Shown: positions 56,040 to 64,000 of the stretch, piece after piece
How positions within the stretch are numbered: the stretch's first letter is position 1
Layout: the number at the start of each line of letters is the position of its first letter
Source: Yponomeuta sedellus
Lineage: Eukaryota > Arthropoda > Insecta > Lepidoptera > Yponomeutidae
Length of the DNA: 64,000 nt
Reading direction: 5' to 3'
Assembly (NCBI GenBank): GCA_934045075.1
Contig: OW203726.1
Span: 20,213,488-20,277,487, forward strand
Position numbers and translations under genes: made by a program
The notes under the pieces: generated by a model
Told to the model about the DNA's origin: nothing
Database searches by the model: none
Seen by the model: the letters and a program-made list of their open reading frames with translations, nothing else

Positions 56040-56215
56040 GTAGTGTTACTTTGAATGACAGGATACGTAATAGTCTGATTATAGAACGTTGTGGACTGAA
56101 AGAGGCTGTAGTGACTAGAATTGAGAAAGAAATGTTGAGTTGGTTTGGACATGTGGAGAGGATGAAGGAAGAAAGATTGACGAAATAAATATATCTGCGA
56201 GGTTATGTATGTATA
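56040..56215 (+). mobile_element. LINE ORF2 C-terminal fragment
   Basis: Translates to NDRIRNSLIIERCGLKEAVV then a TRIEKEMLSWFGHVERMKEE block, stop, and a Y-L-R-G-Y-V-like end. The WFGHVERM motif is common near the C-terminus of insect LINE RT proteins. Confidence 0.65.
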
Positions 56216-56652
56216 AAAAAGACTTGTTTAAGAAATTGATAACCCTATATATTTAAATAATAAAAAATAACCCTAGTAGTCATAGAGCTGTGTCAAGGCA
56301 CACCACCGTTGCGAGGTTGGCTATCTGTTTGGCATACAGTCGACTTCTGACAAACCTATCTCATTTACATAGCAAACACGCCCCTAAAGTAACCGAGTAG
56401 AGTGCACGCCACGTACAGACGACTGTACCATCGCACTTGGTAATAAAGTAATTGTCCTTAGCACGGGTTAGTGCATTAAAAATAGTATAATTAAAGTAAG
56501 TTTTACTAGATTTACCAATTTCGCCAATGGGTTATCTATTTTATTTCTTGACTTTCATAGTTATTTTTCTATGAATTTCATGGTTAATTTAATTTCTTTC
56601 TATATATTTTGCGATTGAGCGTCGAGCTATCACGCTAATTGGGGATGAAGAA

Positions 56653-57045
56653 TTGACGAAGGCAAGGTTGCGGCCTCTGGAGCACCGTCGTAAGGTCGCT
56701 CGCCTCTCCGTCTTCTACAAGGTGTGTTTGGACGAGTGTGCACAGGGACTACATGAACTCATAAACCTTTCTTCAATCGGACCACCAGTCTATCGGCTGG
56801 AACGCACGCTTTTGTCGTCGAAATTCCGCGAACCCGCACCACGCGATTCGCGTCGTAATTCCGCGAACCCGCACCACGCGATTCGCGTCGAAATTCCGCG
56901 AACCCGCACCACGCGATTCGCGAATTCTGCCATCACGTGGAACACGCTGCCATCGTCTGTCTTTCCGGAGACATACGAGTATAACCTAGGTGTCTTTAAA
57001 AGTAGAGTTAGCCGGCATTTAACAGGTAAGCACGGAACATCGTAG
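56653..57045 (+). pseudogene. LINE ORF2 C-terminal fragment with a 35-bp tandem repeat
   Basis: 130 codons: LEHRRKVARLSVFYKVCLDE at the start and TRFANSAITWNTLPSSVFP, YNLGVFKSRVSRHLTGK at the end are the C-terminal tail of a LINE RT. In the middle (about 56817-56922) are three copies of a 35-bp unit containing AATTCCGCGAACCCGCACCA. Because 35 is not divisible by 3, each copy is read in a different frame, yet the frame stays open. Confidence 0.65.
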
Positions 57046-57552
57046 ACCCCGTCTTCGCTTACCATCGGGCGTGACTGCGGTCAAGTGAAACCTGCCCTAC
57101 TAAAAAAAATGTATATTTTGGTAATACCTTTCGTAACTCAAAATGTTGTCTCAATTGTGATATACATATTTAGTAATTATTAAATGGATTAGAGCGAAAC
57201 ATTCTTTAGTATCAGTATACCTACAATACTTATTTTTTTTAAGGTTCTGTACATTTTTTTTACTTTTAGGTGGGAACTCGTGGAACGCCGGAGAGAGGAG
57301 TATAGTCAACTGATTTATAAACATTTACAGCAACATGTTGGGTGCGGTTAGAGAGATATGAGTTCCACCACTTAAGGAAAACTCCGTGGATGCCATAACT
57401 TGCCAGCTTACTTTATATATTTATTATTTGCATCAACAGCCTTTAAAATATATGATGTGTAGACCAACTGATTAGACTTGGTAACCTTGTTTTTATGAAT
57501 CCGTGTTGATGTATGCTGATGAGTGGTGTTGAGAATTTTACGAGAAAGGGTG

Positions 57553-57761
57553 TGTAACGGTGCAAACTTCTTCACACCATTTTTATTTCTTTTTCCATCT
57601 ATCATTTTCAAATATTTAAATTATTACGTCACACATTCTTCGATTTCCCTCATTTTTCACTACTACTACTTTACGCTTTGACCAGATCTGACTTTTTACC
57701 CGTTTCTCCGTTTTTATCCAGTTTTCTCTTAATATCACTACGATTCTACAAATAAAACCAC
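57553..57761 (+). repeat. truncated LTR copy
   Basis: Direct-orientation relative of 55569-55790 (TGTAACGGTGCAAACTTCTT ... TTTGACCAGATCTGACTTTT ... CTACAAATAAAACCAC). Its 3' end is cut by a SINE A. Confidence 0.6.
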
Positions 57762-57935
57762 TTTAAAAACCTATTTAGAGGCTAAAAATTTCACCCATGC
57801 CGGGATTCGAACCCGCAACCTCTGGCTATCCGTACCAGCGCTCTACCAATTGAGCCAATGGGCGACTCACGGCATCAGTGAAATTTCGAACCTCTTTACA
57901 ATATTCTCTGTATTACGTACAGGCAGCGAAATTCA
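57762..57935 (-). mobile_element. SINE A, antisense copy
   Basis: AAAACCTATTTAGAGGCTAA, CATGCCGGGATTCGAACCCG, GCGCTCTACCAATTGAGCCA, GAAATTTCGAACCTCTTTAC, TTACGTACAGGCAGCGA. Its 3' tail is missing. Confidence 0.72.
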
Positions 57936-58507
57936 GGCAGGCACTATGAATTTTGAGTAAAGGGTGAAAAAAGAAAAGATCCGTATCTTTTCGATTTCTT
58001 CCTGGACATAAGATAAAGATTGGCGTGACGGAAGTGACGTAGCTCTGAGACCAGTATGAATATTGTGTCAATGCCTCACTTTGCCAAGTTAAACAAAACT
58101 GTACAACTGACCTGACAGAATTAAAATTACCTAAAATGTCAAATATAAACTTAGAGAAAACAATAGGATGGTCATCTGTCAAGCAGACACTGACATTTTT
58201 TTATGGAAATGCCAGAGCCAATCAGCTTTTCCATACTACATTTTGATACCTTCTGTGAATGTTTAATTTAAATGGTCAGCGATGAACGATGAATAGTTCA
58301 AGGAAAAGATTCAAAGTGTATTTGGAATGTGGACGTAGATAATATTTAGACGTGTTTTATCTACCGTATTTCACAGTTGTGCAATATGGAAACGTGTAAA
58401 TCGGTTCAGCCGGTCGGTTGGCCAGCTGCATGTTGAAAATGTGTTGTGTTTACGAAAGTCTATTCGGGGAAATGTCGCAAGCTTATGATGAAAGCAGAGT
58501 AACATCT

Positions 58508-58705
58508 TCTTCTTCAGGCTATATTAGTCCACTGCTGGACATAGCCCTCCCCTAATGGGCGCCATAGCGCAAGGTTGTGCAATCATTGGGGGGGTAATGC
58601 CCATAATCCCCACCCTGGGCATGCGGGCTGCTGGCCGCCGGGGCGAAGCCGCTGCTGCAAGCCGGGGCGCTGCTGCCCACCCCCCGGCTTGTGTCCCTGG
58701 TAACA
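58508..58705 (-). mobile_element. RTE/repeat D 3' end, antisense
   Basis: CTTCTTCTTCAGGCTATATT, CTGCTGGACATAGCCCTCCC, CCATAATCCCCACCCTGGGC; altered and GC-rich at its far end. Confidence 0.65.
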
Positions 58706-58969
58706 GAGTAACATGGTAATAGTAATTTATTTATGATGTCACACTAATATTATGAAGGCGAAAGTTTGTGAGTGTGTATGTTTGTTAGAATATTCGATTC
58801 AAAACGACTGGAGAGGTTTTATTAAAATTTGATATGGAATTAGCTGACACCTTGGATTACCACATAGGCTAAGTTTTACTGCGGGAAATTTTCTTGTTCC
58901 CGTGGGAAAATCGATAAACCGCGGGTAACACCGCGGGGCACAGTTAGTTTACCATAATCGTAAGTAAGT

Positions 58970-59255
58970 AGAGTGGCGGTAGCCCAGTGGTTAAAACAAT
59001 GGACTCTGAAACAAGAGACCCAGGTTCTATTCCCAGTGCGGGCGTGTACCAAGACTTTGTTTTCTAAGTTATGTACATTTGTAAAGTTATAGCAGCAATA
59101 CCACTCGCTGAAGGTCAACGGTGAAGGAAAGAGGAGTGTCTGAGGTGTTCAAATACTTCTTGAAATTGCCAACCACGGTGGGCACTCGTGGTAATTAAGC
59201 CCACACTCCTTCTCTGAGAGAAGGCATGTGCAGTGGGGCGTTTATAGACTGCATA
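58970..59255 (+). mobile_element. SINE B, complete copy
   Basis: GGCGGTAGCCCAGTGGTTAA ... CCAGGTTCTATTCCCAGTGC, ACTTTGTTTTCTAAGTTATG, CTGAGGTGTTCAAATACTTC, GGTGGGCACTCGTGGTAATT, TCTCTGAGAGAAGGC. Confidence 0.75.
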
Positions 59256-59324
59256 AAAAATCCTAACGTAAATTTAAGTTTTTTTCTAATAGTTCTGGGA
59301 TAAAAAAACTTACCTTTCCTTTTT

Positions 59325-59500
59325 TACGCAGGTTTCCTCACGGTGTTTTTTTCTTGATCATTAGCCTGTTGTATCGCTACCATAAATTCATAGACATACG
59401 TAACTTTGAAAATAAAAAAGTCATACGTGCCTACACTGGGAATCAAAGCTGCGTCTCTGGCTTCGCAAGTTCTACTCATGCTGTGCTATAAGGTACAGGC
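59325..59500 (-). repeat. SINE B, antisense diverged copy
   Basis: CAGGTTTCCTCACGGTG, CATACGTAACTTTGAAAATA, CACTGGGAATCAAAGCTGCG. Confidence 0.55.
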
Positions 59501-59569
59501 CCTCTTTGAGAGAGAGAGAGTTAGTTAAACCTAAGATTTCCGCACTTAGCCTCATCGTTGGGCCATTGA

Positions 59570-59800
59570 CGGCCTCGGTGGAGCAGCGGTTTGGCACGCT
59601 GACTGTAATACCGGAGGTCTCGGGTTCGATCCCCTACCGAGAAATGAACTTTTCTAGTTTGTCTCGGGTCTTGGATGTTATCTATCTATTTATTGTATTA
59701 AATCTATCGTCGAGTTAGCACCTGTAACACAAGTCATTTAGTTGTACTTAGTATAGGGCTAACGAGATCTGTGTAATATGTCTATGAATATTTATTTCTA
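59570..59800 (+). mobile_element. SINE D, sense copy
   Basis: tRNA-like head GGCCTCGGTGGAGCAGCGGT ... GGTCTCGGGTTCGATCCCCT, then TAGTTTGTCTCGGGTCTTGG and GGGCTAACGAGATCTGTGTA. Confidence 0.68.
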
Positions 59801-59814
59801 TTTCTATTGTACGT

Positions 59815-60085
59815 AGCAAGCGCTGAGGTGCGTTAACACTTCAGATACTAGGGCATCCTTACGATGTTTTCCTTCACCGTCAGCGAGTGGTATTGTTACT
59901 ATAATTTCACAAATGTACATAACTTAAAAAACAAAGTCATTGGTACATGCCGGGGTTTGAACCCGCGACCTCCCGATTGAGAAGCCGGCGTTCTACACCG
60001 CTCCGTTACCACCGCTTTTTTGAGAGAGAGACCTTAAGCGTAATAAACACGCGTGCCCACTTCTGCCCACGCAATTTCACGGGCC
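59815..60085 (-). mobile_element. SINE B body with an unusual tRNA-like head
   Basis: Body as usual (TTACGATGTTTTCCTTCACC, CATAACTTAAAAAACAAAGT), but the head complement reads CGGGGTTTGAACCCGCGACC, GAGAAGCCGGCGTTCTACAC, unlike other SINE B copies. Confidence 0.55.
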
Positions 60086-60114
60086 GAGGTACGTTAACAA
60101 TCAAACATAGTACA

Positions 60115-60207
60115 TTTCATATTGTATATAGAATGCGCGATCGAATCAGGAATGAGGAGATCCGCAGAAGAACCCGAGTCACTGATATAGCTGGAAGAAT
60201 TGCTCAG
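60115..60207 (+). mobile_element. RTE-like LINE fragment, left half
   Basis: Encodes YRMRDRIRNEEIRRRTRVTD then IAGRIAQ. It continues at 61062 after the SINE A insertion. Confidence 0.68.
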
Positions 60208-61061
60208 CAAATTACTTCAGCCAGATGTCGCTGCCTGTACGTAATACAGAGAATAGTGTAAAGAGGTTCGAAGTTTCACTGATGCCGGTGAGTCGCCCAT
60301 TGGCTCAGAGTGCTTAGTGCGAGTTTTTTAACTACTCGATCGCGTTAACGTAAACTCATATTTCTATGGCATCGAGGAAGCGCCACCTAGCGACAAGTAT
60401 GGAAATTAAAATTGCTGAGTGCGAGTTGTAATGATTTACGTTGAGAAGTGAACACGTTTACCAGCCAAAACACGAATAAACGTGAGTACGAGTAGTACTG
60501 GGACAGCGTTTTGCCAGTTCGAACGGTTAACTTACTAATACTCACTACTTAATGCTCGATTAACGCGGTAGTAAAGTTATTCGATTGGATCTGTCAAACT
60601 CGCACTAAGCACTCTGTTGAAAAGAGCGCTGGCACGGATAACCAGAGGTCGCTGGTTCGAATCCCGGCATGGGTGGAATTTTTAGCCTCTAAATAGGTTT
60701 TTTAAAATTGTCCTTAGCACGGGTTAGTGCATTAAAAATAAAAATAGTATAACCATGTGGGTACAGCGATATCATTCCGATGTAAAAACCTAACTGCAAA
60801 GTAGGTAGTCGGGGCTGTAAGTGATGCAATCTACTTCAGCCAGATGTCGCTGCCTGTACGTAATACAGAGAATAGTGTAAAGAGGTTCGAAATTTCACTG
60901 ATGCCGGTGAGTCGCCCATTATCTCAGTTGGATAGAGCGCTGGCACGGATAGCCAGAGGTCGCGGGTTCGAATCCCGGCATGGGTCGAATTTTTGGCCTC
61001 TAAATAGGTTTTTTAAAATTGTCCTTAGCACGGGTTAGTGCATTAAAAATAAAAATAGTAT
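60208..61061 (+). mobile_element. SINE A dimer inserted in an RTE LINE, with 11-bp target duplication
   Basis: GAATTGCTCAG stands at 60197-60207 and again at 61062-61072. The insert begins CAAATTACTTCAGCCAGATG and ends TTAAAAATAAAAATAGTAT. It carries two tRNA-like bodies (the first split by a MITE, the second at about 60914-60986) and two tails. Confidence 0.75.
60309..60613. mobile_element. MITE with 18-bp inverted termini inside SINE A
   Basis: AGTGCTTAGTGCGAGTT at the left and AACTCGCACTAAGCACT at the right. Flanked by CAG (60306-60308) and CTG (60614-60616), close to a CWG-type 3-bp target. No ORF. Confidence 0.65.
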
Positions 61062-61310
61062 GAATTGCTCAGTTGAAGTGGGGGGCACATAGCTCGAAGA
61101 ACTGACGGCCGTTGGGGCGAAAAAGTTCTGACCTGGGGACCGCGGTCCGGACGACGCAGCGTGGGCAGGCCCTCCACCAGATGGTCTGACGACCTGGTTA
61201 CGGTGGCGGGGAGTCGCTGGTTGCGGGTGGCATAAGACGTGAAGCTTGGAAAACCATGAGGGAGGCCTATGTCATGCAGTGGGCGTCGAATAGCTGATGA
61301 TGATGACCAT
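61062..61310 (+). mobile_element. RTE-like LINE fragment, right half with ATG tail
   Basis: Continues the ORF of 60115-60207 (LKWGAHSSKN), with stops and frameshifts, then GCCTATGTCATGCAGTGGGC and a GATGATGATGA tail. Confidence 0.65.
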
Positions 61311-61925
61311 ATTGTATGTTGCACGGCCTGCTAATCAGCCCTCCTATACGTAGCATTCCACTTTATCGAGTGAAGCATTTAGACGACTCCTAATTGTCAA
61401 AAAATGTTTGCATCTGACAGCCAGAGTAGCTTAAAAAAAGTAAAAATCAACGTCACCCAACTCAGTGGATGCTTACGTAATAATGCCCCTGGTCTCCAAA
61501 ACTTAGGTTAGCTGGTAGATAATGCTAAGTAGCATTAGGCTTACCTATGTGCAAAATTATTATGCAATAAAAAAATTCTATGATAATAATAAGACTCGGG
61601 TTTCCTCACGTTGTTTTCCTTGACGGAAATTTTTCGGTTTCGTTTGAATCGTTTGATATTAATAGGATCTGACTCCAATCCAATCTGAACGCAAGTTTCC
61701 ATAAGACATTTACTGACCCGTCGGGGTCAATGACTACAACGTAGTTATTGCCTTTACAAGAACAAGAACAGACCTAATGCAATCTTGTATAGTATGTCCA
61801 TAATCTGCAGTGTAAAACGCCTTTACAAGACGGTGTCTATTTATTGTTACTTTGTGATAAATTGTGTGATGCTTTATCTACGTGTGTGTTTTGAGTAAAT
61901 TAACCATTTATCTATCGATATATTT
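61311..61925. other. segment without recognisable gene
   Basis: Includes AGGTTAGCTGGTAGATAATG, loosely complementary to part of 53885-53925 (CATTATCTACCAGCTAACG), so a dispersed repeat end exists here. Nothing else supported. Confidence 0.35.
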
Positions 61926-61929
61926 TTTT

Positions 61930-62120
61930 CTAATGCACTAACCCGTGCTAAGGACAATTTAAAAACCTATTTAGAGGCTAAAAATTCCACCCATGCCGGG
62001 ATTCGAACCCGCGACCTCTGGCTATCCGTGCCAGAGCTCTTACCAACTGAGGTAATGGGCGACCGGCATCAGTGAAATTTCGAACCTCTTTACAACATTC
62101 TCTGTATTACGTACAGGCGT
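61930..62120 (-). mobile_element. SINE A, antisense copy
   Basis: AATGCACTAACCCGTGCTAA, CATGCCGGGATTCGAACCCG, GAAATTTCGAACCTCTTTAC, TTACGTACAGGC. Confidence 0.72.
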
Positions 62121-62159
62121 ATTTGTCTATCTGTATATTCACCACCCACGACGTATTTA

Positions 62160-62285
62160 CGACGTACTCCACCAACCCAGACTTGGCTCCATGGTGGAAT
62201 ATGGCCTAACCTTCCCGCGATGCAGGAAGAGACCCGTGCCCCAGCAGTGGGGTTGATAACGTAACATACAAGGGTTGATAACGAC
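62160..62285 (+). repeat. 5S-derived SINE, 3' part
   Basis: ACTCCACCAACCCAGACTTG, CGATGCAGGAAGAGACCCGT, GGGGTTGATAAC, then a duplicated ACAAGGGTTGATAACGACG end. Confidence 0.55.
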
Positions 62286-62289
62286 GTAT

Positions 62290-62975
62290 TTTGTGGTACT
62301 TTTTTTCCATAGTTTTTTCAATACTTTCCAAGTATTGCATTGTATTGTTTTGTATTGTATAACCACTTCTATTGTATAATCATTCACCATAACCAAAAAT
62401 TTCGGTTTTGAAAAATAAACTCAAATAACTCAAAACTCAATCATGATTAATTTGTCATTGGGTTCCGTCATAAAGACGATAAACAAATTGCTGCTGGCCA
62501 ACAGGGGAGCGCAATTTAAAAATGGAACGCTCTTTTACTCCTAAACATGGCAACCAAGGAGGTTACAAATCAAACTTTTTAATTCAATTTCGGACTGTTT
62601 TGCAAAAAAAAAACAAAATCGCGGGAAAAGGTAATGTGGTTCATTGTTCGTCGTTAATTTTGAATAGTAATTGTATTTTCAAATAAATATTCTGCCTGTG
62701 GTACTACTTTAAATTTCCGCCCATTATTTGAGAAAAGAATACAATACTGCTCACAACTACTCGTACTCGTAAATATTGATGGACTATCGTATGTGTCTCA
62801 ATGTCACTTTTGCTGGCCGCTGCAGTGACGTAGGTACTGTTAAGTATCCATACAAATTTGGCCGGAAGATTTTGTTTAGTAAACAACTGCTTTTTTAACT
62901 GAAACACTTAAAAAAGGACATGCAAATACGGATACGTGCCTCTTAGAACCTCAAAATTGTAAGCCGTTAATTTTA
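62290..62975. other. segment without recognisable gene
   Basis: No conserved frame or family recognised on either strand. Confidence 0.35.
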
Positions 62976-62979
62976 CCAG

Positions 62980-63155
62980 TCACTAACCCGTGCTAAGGAC
63001 AATTTAAAAACCTATTTAGAGGCTAAAAATTCCACCCATTCCGGGATTCGAACCCGCGACTTCCGTGCCGTCCATGCCAGCACGGATAGCCAGAGGTCGC
63101 GGGTTCATATCCCGGCATGGGTGGAAGTTTTGGCCTCTAAACAGGTTTTTAAAAT
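62980..63155. mobile_element. SINE A head-to-head palindrome
   Basis: Antisense half to about 63075 (CACTAACCCGTGCTAAGGAC, CCGGGATTCGAACCCGCGAC), then sense half (GCACGGATAGCCAGAGGTCG, ATCCCGGCATGGGTGG, CTCTAAACAGGTTTTTAAAA). Confidence 0.68.
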
Positions 63156-63367
63156 GTTCTTGTTCGGTATATAGTAGAGAGGAATTGTAAACTTACATAT
63201 TACAAGAGTTTTAGTAAATTTATATTCTCTCTCTTTTCTAGAATAAAACGTAACATTTTAGCCTCTGGAATAAAAAAAAAATCACTTAGATTTTCTCGAC
63301 GTCTTAAGCATACGTTAATAGATCACTGCGAATCAGATCGATTAACAGTAATATTTTTTAGTCTTCC

Positions 63368-63373
63368 TTTATT
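63368..63373 (-). terminator. AATAAA poly(A) signal of gene 4
   Basis: Minus-strand AATAAA 43 nt after the TAG at 63417-63419. Confidence 0.5.
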
Positions 63374-63416
63374 TAATCCAAGTACATAGTACAAAATATT
63401 TAATATTAAAATATAT

Positions 63417-63525
63417 CTAGATTACATCTATTTCTTCCGTAGCAACTGCAGCCACATCTGGACTCTCCGTGACTTCTTCTTTGCGACTCCGGCGCAGTTC
63501 TCTTCGATGTTGCGTGAAAAACCAA
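63417..63525 (-). CDS. SLC46-like transporter, gene 4, terminal exon (partial gene)
   Basis: Minus strand GGCTCCACAG acceptor, then T-TGG-TTT-TTC-ACG in the phase used by the terminal exons of genes 2 and 3. Encodes WFFTQHRRELRRSRKEEVTE and a 15-residue acidic end, to TAG at 63417-63419. Aromatic start, basic run and short tail match gene 2 exon 7 ([12 protein letters not shown]). The rest of the gene should lie beyond the right edge. Recognition rests on position, phase and tail character rather than a conserved domain, so it is less certain than the other exons. Confidence 0.68.
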
Positions 63526-63691
63526 CTGTGGAGCCATAAAACATAATATTATAGGTTAGAATTAGAATATAGATAGAATATTTTTAAATTCTGTGTACAA
63601 TATATACAGAAATTACAGTAACACCTCCAAAATTCCTAATCCTTAAACACGTCAAGTAGAGATTGACATTTATCTACAATACTTACATTCT

Positions 63692-63950
63692 TTGCTGTGT
63701 GGTGTCGGCCTAGAGAATTGCACCAACCCACTTCTTCCCGCGGGTGTCGTAAAAGGCGACTAAGGGACACAAACCGGGGGGTGGGCAGCAGCGCCCCCTG
63801 CATTACAATTCCACCGAACTGCGATCCCAAACCCGCGTGCCCAGCGTGGGGATTATGGGCATTACCCCCTGTGATAGCACAACGTGGCGCTCTTTAGGGG
63901 AGGGTTATGTCCAACAGTGGACAAGTATAGCCTGACGACGACGACGACTT
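63692..63950 (+). mobile_element. non-LTR repeat D copy
   Basis: Long copy (GTGTGGTGTCGGCCTAGAGA ... GGAGGGTTATGTCCAACAGT, GACGAC tail), like 28470-28735. It lies in the presumed last intron of gene 4. Confidence 0.68.
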
Positions 63951-64000
63951 ATATTCTTTCAGTTTTTAAATTATTTTTTTAAACTTTTTCATCCTTATCC

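Overview
This 64 kb window looks like a lepidopteran (moth or butterfly) genome fragment. It is AT-rich, its genes carry many introns with ordinary GT-AG splice sites, and it is dense in short retroposons and small DNA elements with the sequence style of moths (GACCCAGCGAACTTCGTA-type repeats, 'ATGTCCAGCAGTGGAC' non-LTR tails, 'TTCCGTACCTCAAAAGG' repeats). No bacterial-style gene organisation is present.

The genes are a head-to-tail array of paralogous membrane transporters, all on the minus strand. Their proteins carry the MFS motif G-(A/S)-W-S-D-(R/K)-T-G-x-R-K and a conserved Cys-rich first loop typical of the SLC46 / proton-coupled-folate-transporter-like family. Reading right to left along their transcription: gene 4 is represented only by its terminal exon (63417-63525); gene 3 is complete (38586 to 18368, seven exons, 518 aa); gene 2 is complete (17379 to 4764, seven exons, 499 aa); gene 1 is represented only by its first coding exon (2996 to 2127). 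I assembled genes 2 and 3 exon by exon. Both have the same intron positions and phases, and exons 3-6 have identical lengths (102, 138, 84 and 157 nt), which indicates tandem duplication of one ancestral gene. Genes 2 and 3 are about 1 kb apart and genes 1 and 2 about 1.8 kb apart, while 24.8 kb of repeats separate genes 3 and 4.

Introns and spacers are mostly mobile DNA. Intron 1 of gene 3 holds a 5.2 kb Ty3/gypsy-like LTR element (30277-35495) with two identical 180-bp LTRs and a 5-bp target duplication. Its gag-pol is multiply broken, and a 64-bp tandem repeat lies between the 5' LTR and gag. Intron 4 of gene 3 contains a large inverted repeat, three TATG/TACA microsatellites and two extra partial copies of the 3' end of exon 4.

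Dispersed families include: a SINE whose head is derived from 5S rRNA; three tRNA-headed SINE families, one of which repeatedly forms head-to-head dimers; 3' fragments of several non-LTR retrotransposons; a short terminal-repeat element resembling a TRIM, plus a solo copy of its repeat; a pair of approximately 690-bp inverted-repeat elements carrying a THAP-like exon; and several hairpin MITEs.

The transporters probably act at the plasma membrane or an internal membrane as proton-linked or facilitative carriers. Their substrates cannot be read from the sequence. No promoter or transcription start could be supported. Poly(A) signals are called only where AATAAA lies close to a stop codon.
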